Assembly: GCF_014216315.1 (NCBI RefSeq)
Contig: NZ_CP045702.1
Location: 7,254,001-7,318,000 of the forward strand
DNA: 64,000 bases
Direction of reading: 5' to 3'
DNA from: Streptomyces finlayi
Lineage (GTDB): Bacteria; Actinomycetota; Actinomycetes; Streptomycetales; Streptomycetaceae
The notes under the pieces are model-generated. The model had not been told where the DNA came from. It was given only the letters and a program-made list of their open reading frames with translations, and searched no databases. Made by a program: the position numbers and the translations under genes. Shown here one piece after another: positions 8,762 through 17,400 of this stretch. Position 1 is the stretch's first letter. Each line of letters starts with the position of its first letter.

Positions 8762-9148
8762 TTACGACCAGCCGCCGTAGGGGACCGTCAGGATCTCCAT
8801 ACCGTGACCACTCGGATCGGGGAAGTACACGCCCCGTCCGCCGTCGTTGCGGTTGATCTCGCCGGGGAGCTTCTGATGGGGGTCCGCGAAGTACGGGATT
8901 CCCAGCTCCTGGATACGGGCGAAGGCCACGTCGAACTCCGCCTCCGAAATCAGGAAGGCGTAGTGCTGCGGAGTGATCGATTCCGCGGGAACGGCCGCGA
9001 AGTCCAGGGTGATGTCGTTCGAGAGGGCGAGCGGGATGAACGGACCCCACTGCTCGCCGGTTTCCAGACCCAGAATGTGCGCCAGGAAGTCTGCCGACTC
9101 CCGGTTGTCCCGGCAATGAACGATGGTGTGATTGAGCTTGACCGACAC
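8762..9148 (-). CDS. VOC-family (glyoxalase/dioxygenase-like) protein, single domain
   Basis: Protein of 128 residues with one vicinal-oxygen-chelate domain. It starts LNHTIVHCRDNRESADFLAHILGL, where the early His is a typical metal ligand, and ends GVYFPDPSGHGMEILT, where the late Glu is another. Proteins of this length work as dimers and include glyoxalase I-like isomerases, dioxygenases and antibiotic-sequestering proteins. Nothing in the context chooses between these. Start, length and motifs look normal. Confidence 0.8.
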   Translation of the reverse strand: MSVKLNHTIVHCRDNRESADFLAHILGLETGEQWGPFIPLALSNDITLDFAAVPAESITPQHYAFLISEAEFDVAFARIQELGIPYFADPHQKLPGEINRNDGGRGVYFPDPSGHGMEILTVPYGGWS

Positions 9149-9341
9149 TGTGGAATGCCTCCATCGGGCATCTCACGGGCTACCTCCACGCCTCACCCGG
9201 CCGGTGACCGACGCGCGATGCCGTGCCCGGGATTGTAGGACATCGATCACCCGCCGTCGAGATCGGGCCACCTCGCCGGGTGGGTGCGAGGGCCGGTGAG
9301 TGTCACCATGGAAGGTACGGCCCCAGGGATGGAGGCACTCC

Positions 9342-9914
9342 GTGGCATCGACATCGAGCGGCGGGGAGGGCGGGCGCCGCGGCAACGGCCAGCGGTTGGT
9401 CAGCGGCCGCGAGGAGACCGAGGAGGAGCGGGCGGACCGGCGGTGGAACGATCTGCTCCAGGAGTTGCGGGTCGTGCAGACCGGCGTGCAGATCCTGTTC
9501 GGCTTTCTGCTCGCCGTGGTGTTCCAGCCCCGGTTCACCACTCTCTCGGACATCGACCGCGGCATCTACGTGGTGACCGTACTGCTGGGCTCCGCGACGG
9601 TGGCCGCGCTGATCGGTCCGGTGTCGTACCACCGGCTGCTGACCGGGCGGCGGGTGAAACCGCAGACCGTCACCTGGGCCTCGCGGGTGACCGTCGTGGG
9701 TCTGGTTCTGCTGTTCTTCACCATGTGCTCCGCCCTGCTCCTCATCATGAGAGTGGCGATGCACAATTCCCTGGCCCTGTGGCTGGTGGGGGCCATGGCT
9801 CTGTGGTTCCTCGCCTGCTGGTTCATCGTCCCGCTTCGGGCCCGGGCCCGAAGCTCCGACCCGGGTTCACCGGACGGCCCGGGGCCGGCCGGACGGTCCG
9901 GACCCAGCGGCTGA
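9342..9914 (+). CDS. DUF6328 family integral membrane protein
   Basis: Protein of 190 residues with an acidic, charged N-terminus followed by ELRVVQTGVQILFGFLL, the family hallmark. There are four hydrophobic segments (about residues 48-65, 76-95, 110-132 and 140-162) and a Pro/Gly-rich cytoplasmic tail. GTG 9342 is chosen because GGAGG at 9331-9335 is ideally spaced. No function is established for the family, which is abundant in actinobacteria. It converges with the two-domain VOC gene. Confidence 0.75.
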   Translation: MASTSSGGEGGRRGNGQRLVSGREETEEERADRRWNDLLQELRVVQTGVQILFGFLLAVVFQPRFTTLSDIDRGIYVVTVLLGSATVAALIGPVSYHRLLTGRRVKPQTVTWASRVTVVGLVLLFFTMCSALLLIMRVAMHNSLALWLVGAMALWFLACWFIVPLRARARSSDPGSPDGPGPAGRSGPSG

Positions 9915-9925
9915 CCCGGTCGGGT

Positions 9926-10750
9926 TCAGTCCTCGTAGAGGTCAGGTGTCCGGACGTCCGTGACGGTGAAGAGCCCGCCGTCCGGGTCCCGCAAGGTCGC
10001 TTCGCGCCCGTGCGGGACCGGGCGCCGCTCGACGAGACTCCCGCCGTGCTCCACCGCGGCTGCCACGGTCGTCTCCACGTCCGCGACGGGGAACTGGACC
10101 TGCCAGTGCGGGCGCACCAGCGGGTCCGGGGCGGACTCGACCGCGCCGGAACTGATCCGGGCGAGCGGCCGCCCTTCGCACCGTACGAGGACCTCGTCCT
10201 TCACATAGGCGACCTCGCAGCTCCCCGGGTCCCCGCTGGCCCAGTCGAGCACCTCGCCGTAGAAGATCGCGGCGTCGAAGGCGTTCCGGGTACGCAGCCG
10301 GAGCCAGGCGTGGGAGTGGTCGGCGGGGGTCGGGGGAGTAGTACTGGGCGCGGTCCGTTCCCAGACGCCGAACACCGCACCGTCCCGGTCGGACGCCAGC
10401 GCCGCACGTCCCTTGCCGAACGACAAAGGGCCGACCGCGACCGTCCCGCTGCGCTCGCGGATGCGGGCGGTGGTCGTGTCGGCGTCGTTGACGGCGAAGT
10501 ACGGAATCCAGGCCACGGCCACCTGATAGGCCGAGGCCCCCGGCACCATCCCGGCGACCGGCACGTCGTCGCGGCGCGCGACGACGTATTCCCGGCCCAT
10601 CCGGCTCGGCCGGAACGTCCAGCCCAGCACCGCGCCGTAGAAATACTGTGCGGCGTCCAGGTCGTGGGTCATCAGATTGACCCAGCAGGGCGCGGCGGGC
10701 CCGGTCAGAGGCGCCGTCGCCCAGCTCGTCCGCGGTTCGCTTCCGGTCAT
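9926..10750 (-). CDS. VOC-family protein with two glyoxalase domains
   Basis: Protein of 274 residues made of two tandem VOC modules: residues about 15-135 (CWVNLMTHDLDAAQYFYGAVLGWTF) and 140-265 (WLRLRTRNAFDAAIFYGEVLDW, ending RDPDGGLFTVTDV). This layout is common in Streptomyces proteins annotated as glyoxalases or hydroxylase-like proteins. The start at 10750 has GAGGG just upstream. The substrate is unknown, and no neighbouring gene points to a pathway. Confidence 0.8.
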   Translation of the reverse strand: MTGSEPRTSWATAPLTGPAAPCWVNLMTHDLDAAQYFYGAVLGWTFRPSRMGREYVVARRDDVPVAGMVPGASAYQVAVAWIPYFAVNDADTTTARIRERSGTVAVGPLSFGKGRAALASDRDGAVFGVWERTAPSTTPPTPADHSHAWLRLRTRNAFDAAIFYGEVLDWASGDPGSCEVAYVKDEVLVRCEGRPLARISSGAVESAPDPLVRPHWQVQFPVADVETTVAAAVEHGGSLVERRPVPHGREATLRDPDGGLFTVTDVRTPDLYED

Positions 10751-10867
10751 GGTCCCTCTGCCCTGCCTTCGTCGGTTCTGCGGCACGGCCTGCTCGGTGC
10801 CGCTGGGCCAGGACCAGCCTCATCGCACGTGCGCACTCCCGCAACACGCGATGCCGCCGCGCCCGGT

Positions 10868-11206
10868 TCAGCGGCCGTCGCGCGGCGGGTCGGCCTCGGG
10901 CGGGACCGCGTCGCCGCCCCGGTCGCTGAGCTCGTGAGGGGTGAGCCGGTGGCCGTCCGCGGGGAAGTCGTCCGCCCCGTGCCTCCCGGTCTCCTCGATG
11001 TGGGTGCGGTGTTCCGGCTTCAGCGGCTGCTCATCGGGGCTCGGCGGCGGCGGCTCCTGCTCCCGGCGGCGTTTGCCCAGCCAGAACGCGCCGATGAGTA
11101 TGGCCACCAGGGCGATCGCTACCACGGGCAGAGCGATGGCGTAGGGGCCACCCTCGTCGGCGAGGATGGCGGAGAGGGAACTCTGCGCTCCATGCGTAAT
11201 GTCCAT
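10868..11206 (-). CDS. Small single-pass membrane protein (DUF6479-like)
   Basis: About 112 residues. A short N-terminal segment is followed by one membrane helix (YAIALPVVAIALVAILIGAFWLG, about residues 21-43), a basic stop-transfer KRRR, and a proline- and acid-rich cytoplasmic tail (PPPPSPDEQP) that looks disordered. This matches small Streptomyces proteins annotated as DUF6479. I chose the ATG at 11206 because the longer frame upstream has no membrane-topology sense. Function unknown. It diverges from 11385, with a palindrome between. Confidence 0.6.
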   Translation of the reverse strand: MDITHGAQSSLSAILADEGGPYAIALPVVAIALVAILIGAFWLGKRRREQEPPPPSPDEQPLKPEHRTHIEETGRHGADDFPADGHRLTPHELSDRGGDAVPPEADPPRDGR

Positions 11207-11248
11207 GCCTGCCCCGTACCCCCAAGCTCTTGATCCAGTCGGATATCC

Positions 11249-11262
11249 ATGTGAATTCACAT
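11249..11262. promoter_or_regulatory. 14-bp perfect palindrome in a divergent intergenic region
   Basis: ATGTGAATTCACAT is perfectly symmetric and lies in an unusually AT-rich stretch between divergent small genes. It may be an operator. It resembles generic GntR/CRP-like TGTGA...TCACA symmetry, but no regulator can be assigned. Confidence 0.4.
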
Positions 11263-11384
11263 TTTGTGGCGATTTGGAAAGAATTGCGTTTCGTCGCTCG
11301 CCCGTCCGGTTCGTGTCGCAGTCGACCGGCTGCGGGGTGAGCCTTGAGGGAAGAGCCCGCCAGGCCCGACCGGAAGGAACCACG

Positions 11385-11771
11385 GTGAACAGCACGGCAG
11401 AGCAGGCACCTGGCCATCAGGAAAGCCGGGACGTAGTGGTGGCGGTCACGGGATGTGCGAAGGGGGACGCGCGCACCGTGTTCGACGTGCTGCGCCGTTC
11501 CTTCCTCTCCGACCGCCGGGCGGACGACGAGCCCCAGGAGGCGTCGCAGACGCGCCCGACAGTGTGGTTCGCGACCATTGATGTGAGTGAGACCAGGGCC
11601 TCGGACGCCCCCGCGCCGCTGACCGCACCGGTGCTCATGGATGTGCAGGGCGGCTACTGGGCGGTCGACCGCTTCCGCCGGCACCTCGCAGAGTCGTTCG
11701 CCGTACGGATGGTCGGAACGGCCGCCGGGGACCAGGAGGAGGAAGTGCGGCTGAAGCTGGCCAACCGGTAG
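11385..11771 (+). CDS. Conserved small hypothetical protein
   Basis: Predicted 128-residue soluble protein starting at GTG 11385, with GGAAGGAAC just upstream. No recognised domain. The N-terminal half (VVVAVTGCAKGDARTVFDVLRRSFLSD) and the C-terminal helix (YWAVDRFRRHLAESFAVRMVGTAAGDQEEEVRLKL) look like a real globular protein, with normal codon usage and an acidic C-terminus. It could be a small regulatory protein, but that is a guess. It may share the promoter region containing the palindrome at 11249. Confidence 0.55.
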   Translation: MNSTAEQAPGHQESRDVVVAVTGCAKGDARTVFDVLRRSFLSDRRADDEPQEASQTRPTVWFATIDVSETRASDAPAPLTAPVLMDVQGGYWAVDRFRRHLAESFAVRMVGTAAGDQEEEVRLKLANR

Positions 11772-11864
11772 TCCGGTCGGCGTGAGGTGCCGACCGGCCC
11801 GCCCCGGTCCCGCGCAGAAGTGTGCGCATCTGGTAGGAACCACGGCAAAGGCTGGATTCGGAAA

Positions 11865-12200
11865 GTGCTCGCGCATGGACCCATCAGTCCGGGGGAGGGC
11901 GGTACCGGCCAGGTCCGGTCGGCAGTCACCCTCCACGTCAACGGGACCGCGCGGACCCTGACGCTCGATCACCGCGCGATCGTGCTGGACGCGTTGCGCC
12001 GGCACCTCGGTCTCACCGGCGCCAAGGCGGCCGTAATCCGGCAGCCTGCCTCCGGAGCGGTGCCGGGTATCGGGGATTTCGGCATCGTCGGTGCGGCCGC
12101 AGCCATCGGGAACGCCGTGCGCCATGCCACCGGCTCCCGGCTGCGCGCCCTGCCGCTCACCCCCGACAAGTTGCTGCCCTATCTGCCCTATCTGCCCTGA
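11865..12200 (+). pseudogene. Collapsed molybdenum-hydroxylase operon: 2Fe-2S start fused to molybdopterin-subunit end
   Basis: The ORF joins two pieces of different proteins. From about 11925, VTLHVNGTARTLTLDHR and LDALRRHLGLTGAKA match the N-terminal ferredoxin domain of the small (YagT/CoxS-like) subunit of xanthine-dehydrogenase-family enzymes, cut just before the cysteine cluster. From about 12060, GIGDFGIVGAAAAIGNAVRHATGSRLRALPLTPDKLLP matches the very C-terminus of the large molybdopterin subunit. The FAD subunit and everything between are missing. No cofactor could bind. It is best read as the scar of a multi-kilobase, nearly in-frame deletion across a three-gene operon. The junction lies around 12025-12060. 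Confidence 0.8.
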
Positions 12201-12371
12201 ACGCCCGTTCGGCCCCGCTGACCTGCTGGAAACGCTCATCTGTTGCGGTAACGGCTCCACCGGGTCACCCTAATGAGTGACCCAGAAGTGATGACCGCTC
12301 ACGCTTCGTATTCGGGGGTCGCTGGTTCAACAAGGTGAAGCATGTGGGCCTCGCGGTGAGGAGCCTCGACG

Positions 12372-12833
12372 ATGACCGTTCCACTCGACCGGACATACCG
12401 GGTCGAACTGCATGTATCGGCAGAGCGCGTTTCCCAGCTGCGGCGCATCGTCGCCGCGCACCTTCGTCACTGGAGTCTCGATCTGCACGTCCGGCCGGTC
12501 TGCCGGGCCGCCGAGGAACTGCTGACGAACGTCCACCGGCATGTCGGCGACGACAACAAGGCCGTCGTCGAACTCCGCTGGACCGGCCGCCACCTCACGG
12601 TGTCCGTGGCCGACAACGGCAGTGCGATGCCCAGGCTGCTGAGCGGCGGTGGCGGCGGCCTCAGTCGCGTCATGGCCCTGAGCGACAGCTGGGGCACCTG
12701 CCGCACCACTGAGGGCAAGGTCGTCTGGTTCACCCGCTACGCCCAGGCGCCGCGGAGCACCGAACTGGCGCCGCGCCCGCCGCTGCCGGGCGTGCTCGAA
12801 GCGCGGGAACTGCAGGTCCCCGTCCTCGTATGA
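12372..12833 (+). CDS. HATPase (anti-sigma/regulatory factor-like) ATP-binding protein
   Basis: A 153-residue protein with a single GHKL ATPase domain of the RsbW/SpoIIAB type that is very abundant in Streptomyces. The N-box is CRAAEELLTNVHRHV (about residues 45-59) and the G1 box is VSVADNGS. The later glycine-rich GGGGGLSRVMALSDSWG forms the ATP lid region. Such proteins bind and inhibit sigma factors or anti-anti-sigma partners; some are kinases. GAGGAGCC lies upstream of ATG 12372. The C-terminal 30 residues are a proline-rich extension. The partner is not identifiable here. Confidence 0.85.
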   Translation: MTVPLDRTYRVELHVSAERVSQLRRIVAAHLRHWSLDLHVRPVCRAAEELLTNVHRHVGDDNKAVVELRWTGRHLTVSVADNGSAMPRLLSGGGGGLSRVMALSDSWGTCRTTEGKVVWFTRYAQAPRSTELAPRPPLPGVLEARELQVPVLV

Positions 12834-12985
12834 CAGCGCTGTCGGTGACGACCCGGCCGGTGCGGATCGCGTGCATCCCGCACGCATGATCCGCGCCGGC
12901 CGGGTACGTGTGCCAGGGTGCCGCGTTTGCGCGGGGGAGCGCCGCGCGGCACGGTCGAAGTAACTCACGCAAGGAGGCCACTGCC

Positions 12986-14389
12986 ATGCCCATCGCGACG
13001 GTCAACCCCGCGAACGGCGAGACCATCACGTCATTCGACCCGCTGGGACCGGAGGAGACCGAGCGACGGCTCGCCGCCGCCGACAGCGCGTTCCGCGAGT
13101 ACCGCACCACCGGCTTCGACGTGCGCGCCCGGCTGCTGAACCGCGCGGCCGACCTCCTGGACGAGGACCAGGAGAAGATCGCGCGCACCATGACCACCGA
13201 GATGGGCAAGCCGGTCAAGGCCGCCCGCGCGGAGGCCGCCAAGTGTGCCAAGGCCATGCGCTGGTACGCGGCCAACGCCCAGCGGCTGCTTGCCGACGAA
13301 CACCCCGAGGACGCCGAGGTGCGCGACTCCGGTGCCTCCCGGGCCTACGTCCGCTACCGCCCACTCGGCGTCGTCCTCGCCGTCATGCCCTGGAACTTCC
13401 CGCTCTGGCAGGTCGTTCGCTTCGCGGCCCCGGCCCTCATGGCGGGCAACGTCGGCCTGCTCAAGCACGCCTCGAACGTCCCGCAGACCGCCCTCTACCT
13501 GGAGGACCTGTTCCGCAGGGCCGGATTCCCCGAGGGCTGCTTCCAGACCCTGCTCGTGGGTTCCGGCGCCATCGAGGCGATCCTGCGCGACCCGCGCGTC
13601 GCCGCCGCGACACTCACCGGCAGCGAGCCCGCGGGCCGCTCCGTCGCGTCGATCGCGGGCGACGAGGTCAAGAAGACGGTCATGGAACTCGGCGGCAGTG
13701 ACCCCTACGTGGTGCTGCCCTCCGCGGACATCGCGAAGGCGGCGGCCACCGCGGTCACCGCCCGGGTGCAGAACAACGGGCAGTCCTGCATCGCGGCCAA
13801 ACGCTTCATCGTCCACACCGAGGTGTACGACGCGTTCGCCGGACGCTTCACCGAGGGAATGCGTGCCCTGACCGTCGGGGACCCGGCGCGGGAGAGCACC
13901 GACGTCGGACCGCTCGCCAGCGAGCAGGGCCGCACGGACCTGGAGGAGCTCGTCGACGACGCGGTACGCCGGGGAGCCACCGCGCTGTGCGGCGGTGCCC
14001 GGCCCGAGGGCCTGGGCGGCGGCCTGGACGGCGGCTGGTTCTACACCCCGACCGTCCTGTCCGGCATCACGCCCGAGATGCGCATCCACCGTGAGGAGAC
14101 CTTCGGACCGGTCGCCACGCTCTATCGTGCCGCCGACCTGGACGAAGCCGTCGCCCTGGCCAACGACACACCGTTCGGCCTGAGTTCGAACGTGTGGACG
14201 CAGGACGCCGAGGAGATGGGCCGCTGTGTACGGGACCTTGAGGCCGGCGGTGTCTTCTTCAACGGGATGACGGCCTCGCACCCCGCGCTGCCCTTCGGCG
14301 GCATCAAGCGCTCCGGCTACGGGCGTGAACTCTCCGGCCACGGAATCCGCGAGTTCTGCAACGCCACGACTGTCTGGTACGGCGCCTGA
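12986..14389 (+). CDS. gabD: NAD(P)-dependent aldehyde dehydrogenase, succinate-semialdehyde dehydrogenase type
   Basis: Enzyme of 467 residues, ALDH superfamily, oxidising an aldehyde (probably succinic semialdehyde from GABA or glutamate) to the acid. MPWNFPLWQ begins the cofactor-binding domain. The general-base Glu is E234 in MELGGSDPY and the catalytic Cys is C268 in GQSCIAAKRF. FNGMTASHPALPFGGIKRSGYGRELS at the end matches the NADP-SSADH subgroup. AAGGAGG is well placed before ATG 12986. Phosphoketolase follows 44 nt downstream, so the two are probably one operon. Substrate specificity is inferred. Confidence 0.88.
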   Translation: MPIATVNPANGETITSFDPLGPEETERRLAAADSAFREYRTTGFDVRARLLNRAADLLDEDQEKIARTMTTEMGKPVKAARAEAAKCAKAMRWYAANAQRLLADEHPEDAEVRDSGASRAYVRYRPLGVVLAVMPWNFPLWQVVRFAAPALMAGNVGLLKHASNVPQTALYLEDLFRRAGFPEGCFQTLLVGSGAIEAILRDPRVAAATLTGSEPAGRSVASIAGDEVKKTVMELGGSDPYVVLPSADIAKAAATAVTARVQNNGQSCIAAKRFIVHTEVYDAFAGRFTEGMRALTVGDPARESTDVGPLASEQGRTDLEELVDDAVRRGATALCGGARPEGLGGGLDGGWFYTPTVLSGITPEMRIHREETFGPVATLYRAADLDEAVALANDTPFGLSSNVWTQDAEEMGRCVRDLEAGGVFFNGMTASHPALPFGGIKRSGYGRELSGHGIREFCNATTVWYGA

Positions 14390-14433
14390 CGGGTGCTGAG
14401 AACCCCGCCCGCACCCCGCCGAGGAGTCTCCCC

Positions 14434-16800
14434 ATGAGCGACGCCCCGCTGTCCGGCCACGAACTCGCGGCACTCGACGCCCACTGGCGCGCCGCCAACT
14501 ACCTCGCGGTCGGCCAGATCTATCTGGTGGACAACCCACTGCTGGAGGAGCCACTGGCCCCCGAACACATCAAACAGCGCCTCCTGGGCCACTGGGGCAC
14601 CTCGCCCGGGCTGAACCTCGTGTACACCCATCTCAACCGCCTCATAAAGAAGCGCCGGCAGCAGGCGCTGTGCGTCTGGGGTCCTGGTCACGGCGGACCC
14701 GCGATCCTCGCCAACTCCTGGCTGGACGGCAGCTATTCGAAGACGTACCCCGATGTCACCCGGGACGCCGCGGGCATGGGAACCCTGTTCAAGCAGTTCT
14801 CCTTCCCGGGCGGTGTGCCCAGCCATGTCGCCCCCGAGGTCCCGGGCTCCATCCACGAGGGCGGCGAACTGGGCTACGCCCTCGCCCACGCCTACGGCGC
14901 CGCCTTCGACCACCCGGAGCTGCTCGTCACCTGCGTCATCGGCGACGGGGAGGCGGAGACCGGGCCGCTCGCCGCGTCCTGGCACTCCAACAAGTTCCTC
15001 GACCCGGTGCACGACGGTGCGGTCCTGCCGGTCCTGCACCTCAACGGTTACAAGATCGCCAACCCGACGGTCCTCGCACGCATCCCCGAGAGCGAACTCG
15101 ACGCGCTGCTGCGCGGATACGGCCACGACCCGCTGTACGTCAGCGGCGACGAACCGGCCACCGTCCACCGTGAGCTCGCCGCCGCGATGGACCTCGCCCT
15201 GGACCGCATCCACGCCTTCCAGCGGGCCGCGCGCACCGAGGGCGCGACCGTGCGTCCCCGCTGGCCGATGATCGTCCTGCGCACTCCCAAAGGCTGGACG
15301 GGCCCGGCGGAGGTCGACGGGCAGCCGGTGGAGGGGACCTGGCGCGCCCACCAGGTTCCGCTGCCCGGGGTCCGCGAAAGCCCGGAACACCTGCGCCAAC
15401 TGGAGGCGTGGATGCGGTCCTACGGTCCCGAAGAACTCTTCGGCCGCTCCGGGCGGCCCAGCGCGCAGGTCCTCGACTGCGTGCCCGACGGGGATCTCCG
15501 GCTCGGCGCGACCCCGTACGCGAACGGCGGCCTGCTCCTGCGGACCCTTCCGGTCCCGGCCCTCGACGACTACGCCGTGCCCGTCGGGAGGCGCGGCGCC
15601 ACCCTGCACGCGCCCACCAGTGTCCTGGGAGGGCTGCTCGAAGGCGTCATGGCGGCCACGGCCGAACGCCGGGACTTCCGGGTCGTGGGCCCCGACGAGA
15701 CCGCGTCCAACCGAATCGACGCCCTCTACGAAGCCACCGGCAAGGCGTGGCAGGCGCAGGTCCTCCCGGTCGACGAGCACCTCGCCCGCGACGGCCGTGT
15801 CATGGAGGTGCTCTCCGAACACCTTTGCCAGGGCTGGCTGGAGGGCTATCTGCTGACCGGGCGCCACGGACTGTTCTCGTGCTACGAGGCGTTCGCCCAC
15901 ATCGTCGACTCGATGGTCAACCAGCACATCAAGTGGCTGCGCACCTCGCGGCGGCTCGCCTGGCGCCGGCCCATCGCCTCACTGAACTACCTGCTCACCT
16001 CACACGTATGGCGTCAGGACCACAACGGCTTCTCCCACCAGGACCCGGGATTCGTCGACCACGTCCTCAACAAGAGCCCCGAGGTCGTGCGCGTCTATCT
16101 GCCGCCGGACGCCAACACCCTGCTGTCTGTCGCCGACCACGTCCTGCGCAGCAAGGACTACGTCAACGTGATCGTGGCGGGCAAGCAGCCGGGCTTCGAC
16201 TGGCTGACCCTCGACGAGGCCCGTGCCCACTGCGCACGCGGGGCCGGGACCTGGGGGTGGGCCGGCACGGAGGACGGCAGCCGGGAGCCCGACGTGGTGC
16301 TCGCGTGTGCCGGTGACGTGCCCACACTGGAGACCCTGGCCGCGGCGGGTCTGCTCCGCGCCCACCTGCCGGACCTGGCGGTGCGCGTGGTCAACGTCGT
16401 CGACATGACGAGGCTGCTGCCGCGCGAGGAGCATCCGCACGGGATGCCCGACTCCGAGTACGACGCCCTGTTCACCACCGACAAGCCCGTGATCTTCGCC
16501 TACCACGGCTATCCGTGGCTGGTCCACCGGCTGGCGTACCGCCGCACCGGCCATGCTCATCTGCATGTGCGCGGGTACAAGGAAGAGGGCGCGACCACCA
16601 CACCGTTCGACATGGTCGTCCGCAACGACCTCGACCGCTTCCGGCTGGTCATGGACGTCATCGACCGGGTGCCAGGCCTCGGGGTCCGTGCCGTCGCCGT
16701 ACGCCAGGCGATGGCGGACGCGCGCGCACGCCACCACACCTGGATCCGTGAGCACGGCACGGACCTGCCGGAGGTCACGGACTGGACCTGGGGCGGCTGA
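14434..16800 (+). CDS. xfp: Phosphoketolase (xylulose 5-phosphate/fructose 6-phosphate)
   Basis: Full-length 788-residue thiamine-diphosphate enzyme. It cleaves xylulose 5-phosphate (and often fructose 6-phosphate) with phosphate to give acetyl phosphate and a C3 or C4 sugar phosphate. The N-terminus LDAHWRAANYLAVGQIYLVDNPLL, the phosphoketolase signature EGGELGYALAHAYGA, the ThDP motif GDGEAETGPLA and a second signature NYLLTSHVWRQDHNGFSHQDPG are intact. The C-terminal transketolase-like domain ends normally. GAGGAG precedes the ATG. Pairing with an aldehyde dehydrogenase suggests a carbon-overflow or bypass role. No acetate kinase is nearby. Confidence 0.95.
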   Translation: MSDAPLSGHELAALDAHWRAANYLAVGQIYLVDNPLLEEPLAPEHIKQRLLGHWGTSPGLNLVYTHLNRLIKKRRQQALCVWGPGHGGPAILANSWLDGSYSKTYPDVTRDAAGMGTLFKQFSFPGGVPSHVAPEVPGSIHEGGELGYALAHAYGAAFDHPELLVTCVIGDGEAETGPLAASWHSNKFLDPVHDGAVLPVLHLNGYKIANPTVLARIPESELDALLRGYGHDPLYVSGDEPATVHRELAAAMDLALDRIHAFQRAARTEGATVRPRWPMIVLRTPKGWTGPAEVDGQPVEGTWRAHQVPLPGVRESPEHLRQLEAWMRSYGPEELFGRSGRPSAQVLDCVPDGDLRLGATPYANGGLLLRTLPVPALDDYAVPVGRRGATLHAPTSVLGGLLEGVMAATAERRDFRVVGPDETASNRIDALYEATGKAWQAQVLPVDEHLARDGRVMEVLSEHLCQGWLEGYLLTGRHGLFSCYEAFAHIVDSMVNQHIKWLRTSRRLAWRRPIASLNYLLTSHVWRQDHNGFSHQDPGFVDHVLNKSPEVVRVYLPPDANTLLSVADHVLRSKDYVNVIVAGKQPGFDWLTLDEARAHCARGAGTWGWAGTEDGSREPDVVLACAGDVPTLETLAAAGLLRAHLPDLAVRVVNVVDMTRLLPREEHPHGMPDSEYDALFTTDKPVIFAYHGYPWLVHRLAYRRTGHAHLHVRGYKEEGATTTPFDMVVRNDLDRFRLVMDVIDRVPGLGVRAVAVRQAMADARARHHTWIREHGTDLPEVTDWTWGG

Positions 16801-16850
16801 GGCCCGCCCGGGTCGCTGACGCCGGAACCCTGCGGCTGGTGCCCTGCTGG

Positions 16851-17258
16851 TCAGCGCACGGTCACCCGCACGACGGGCGAGACCGCGCCGCCCCCGACCA
16901 TCCGCAGGGCGTTCTCGCCCTTGACACCGAGCAGCACACGCAGACTGTAGGTGTGGTCGAGGTTGGTGCTCATCGAAGCGGGCAGGGAGACCCATTGGCT
17001 GCCCCGCTTCTGCTGAAGGGTGACCTCGGTGCCGGCCGGGATGTTCCGGGCCGGACCGTGGACCCGGAACTCCTGCCAGGCCAGCACGCTGGTAGCCGTC
17101 GCCGTCGCGCTCAGTGCGGGAAGTGCCATGTGCTTCCCCGCGCTCGGCGAGACGGGCGGGGCGGGGACATCGGACGAGGCCGCGGCCCCGCCCGCAGCAC
17201 CCGCGAGTACGGCAACCGCCGTCACGACGGCCGCCGATACGCGCCTGCAGCGATCCAT
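16851..17258 (-). CDS. Small secreted protein of unknown function
   Basis: About 135 residues. A classic Sec signal peptide (MDRCRRVSAAVVTAVAVLAG, cleavage near AAASS about residue 30) is followed by a beta-rich domain: FRVHGPARNIPAGTEVTLQQ, WVSLPASMSTNLDHTYSLRV and LRMVGGGAVSPVVRVTVR. The repeating strand pattern suggests an Ig-like or bacterial surface beta-sandwich. No enzyme motif and no lipobox are seen. GGAG lies upstream of ATG 17258. It stands alone between convergent xfp and the baeRF3 gene. Secretion is well supported; function is not. Confidence 0.65.
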   Translation of the reverse strand: MDRCRRVSAAVVTAVAVLAGAAGGAAASSDVPAPPVSPSAGKHMALPALSATATATSVLAWQEFRVHGPARNIPAGTEVTLQQKRGSQWVSLPASMSTNLDHTYSLRVLLGVKGENALRMVGGGAVSPVVRVTVR

Positions 17259-17400
17259 GGATGACTCTCCTTCGTGTGCGAGCCCGATCGGGAGGATCGG
17301 ACAGGGAGGGTCAAACATAGGCATAAATCGTATGATTTCCTGACAGTGACACGCGAGGATGTGCCGCACCTGACCGCGGCGCGCCCGTCGTTCCTCGCGT

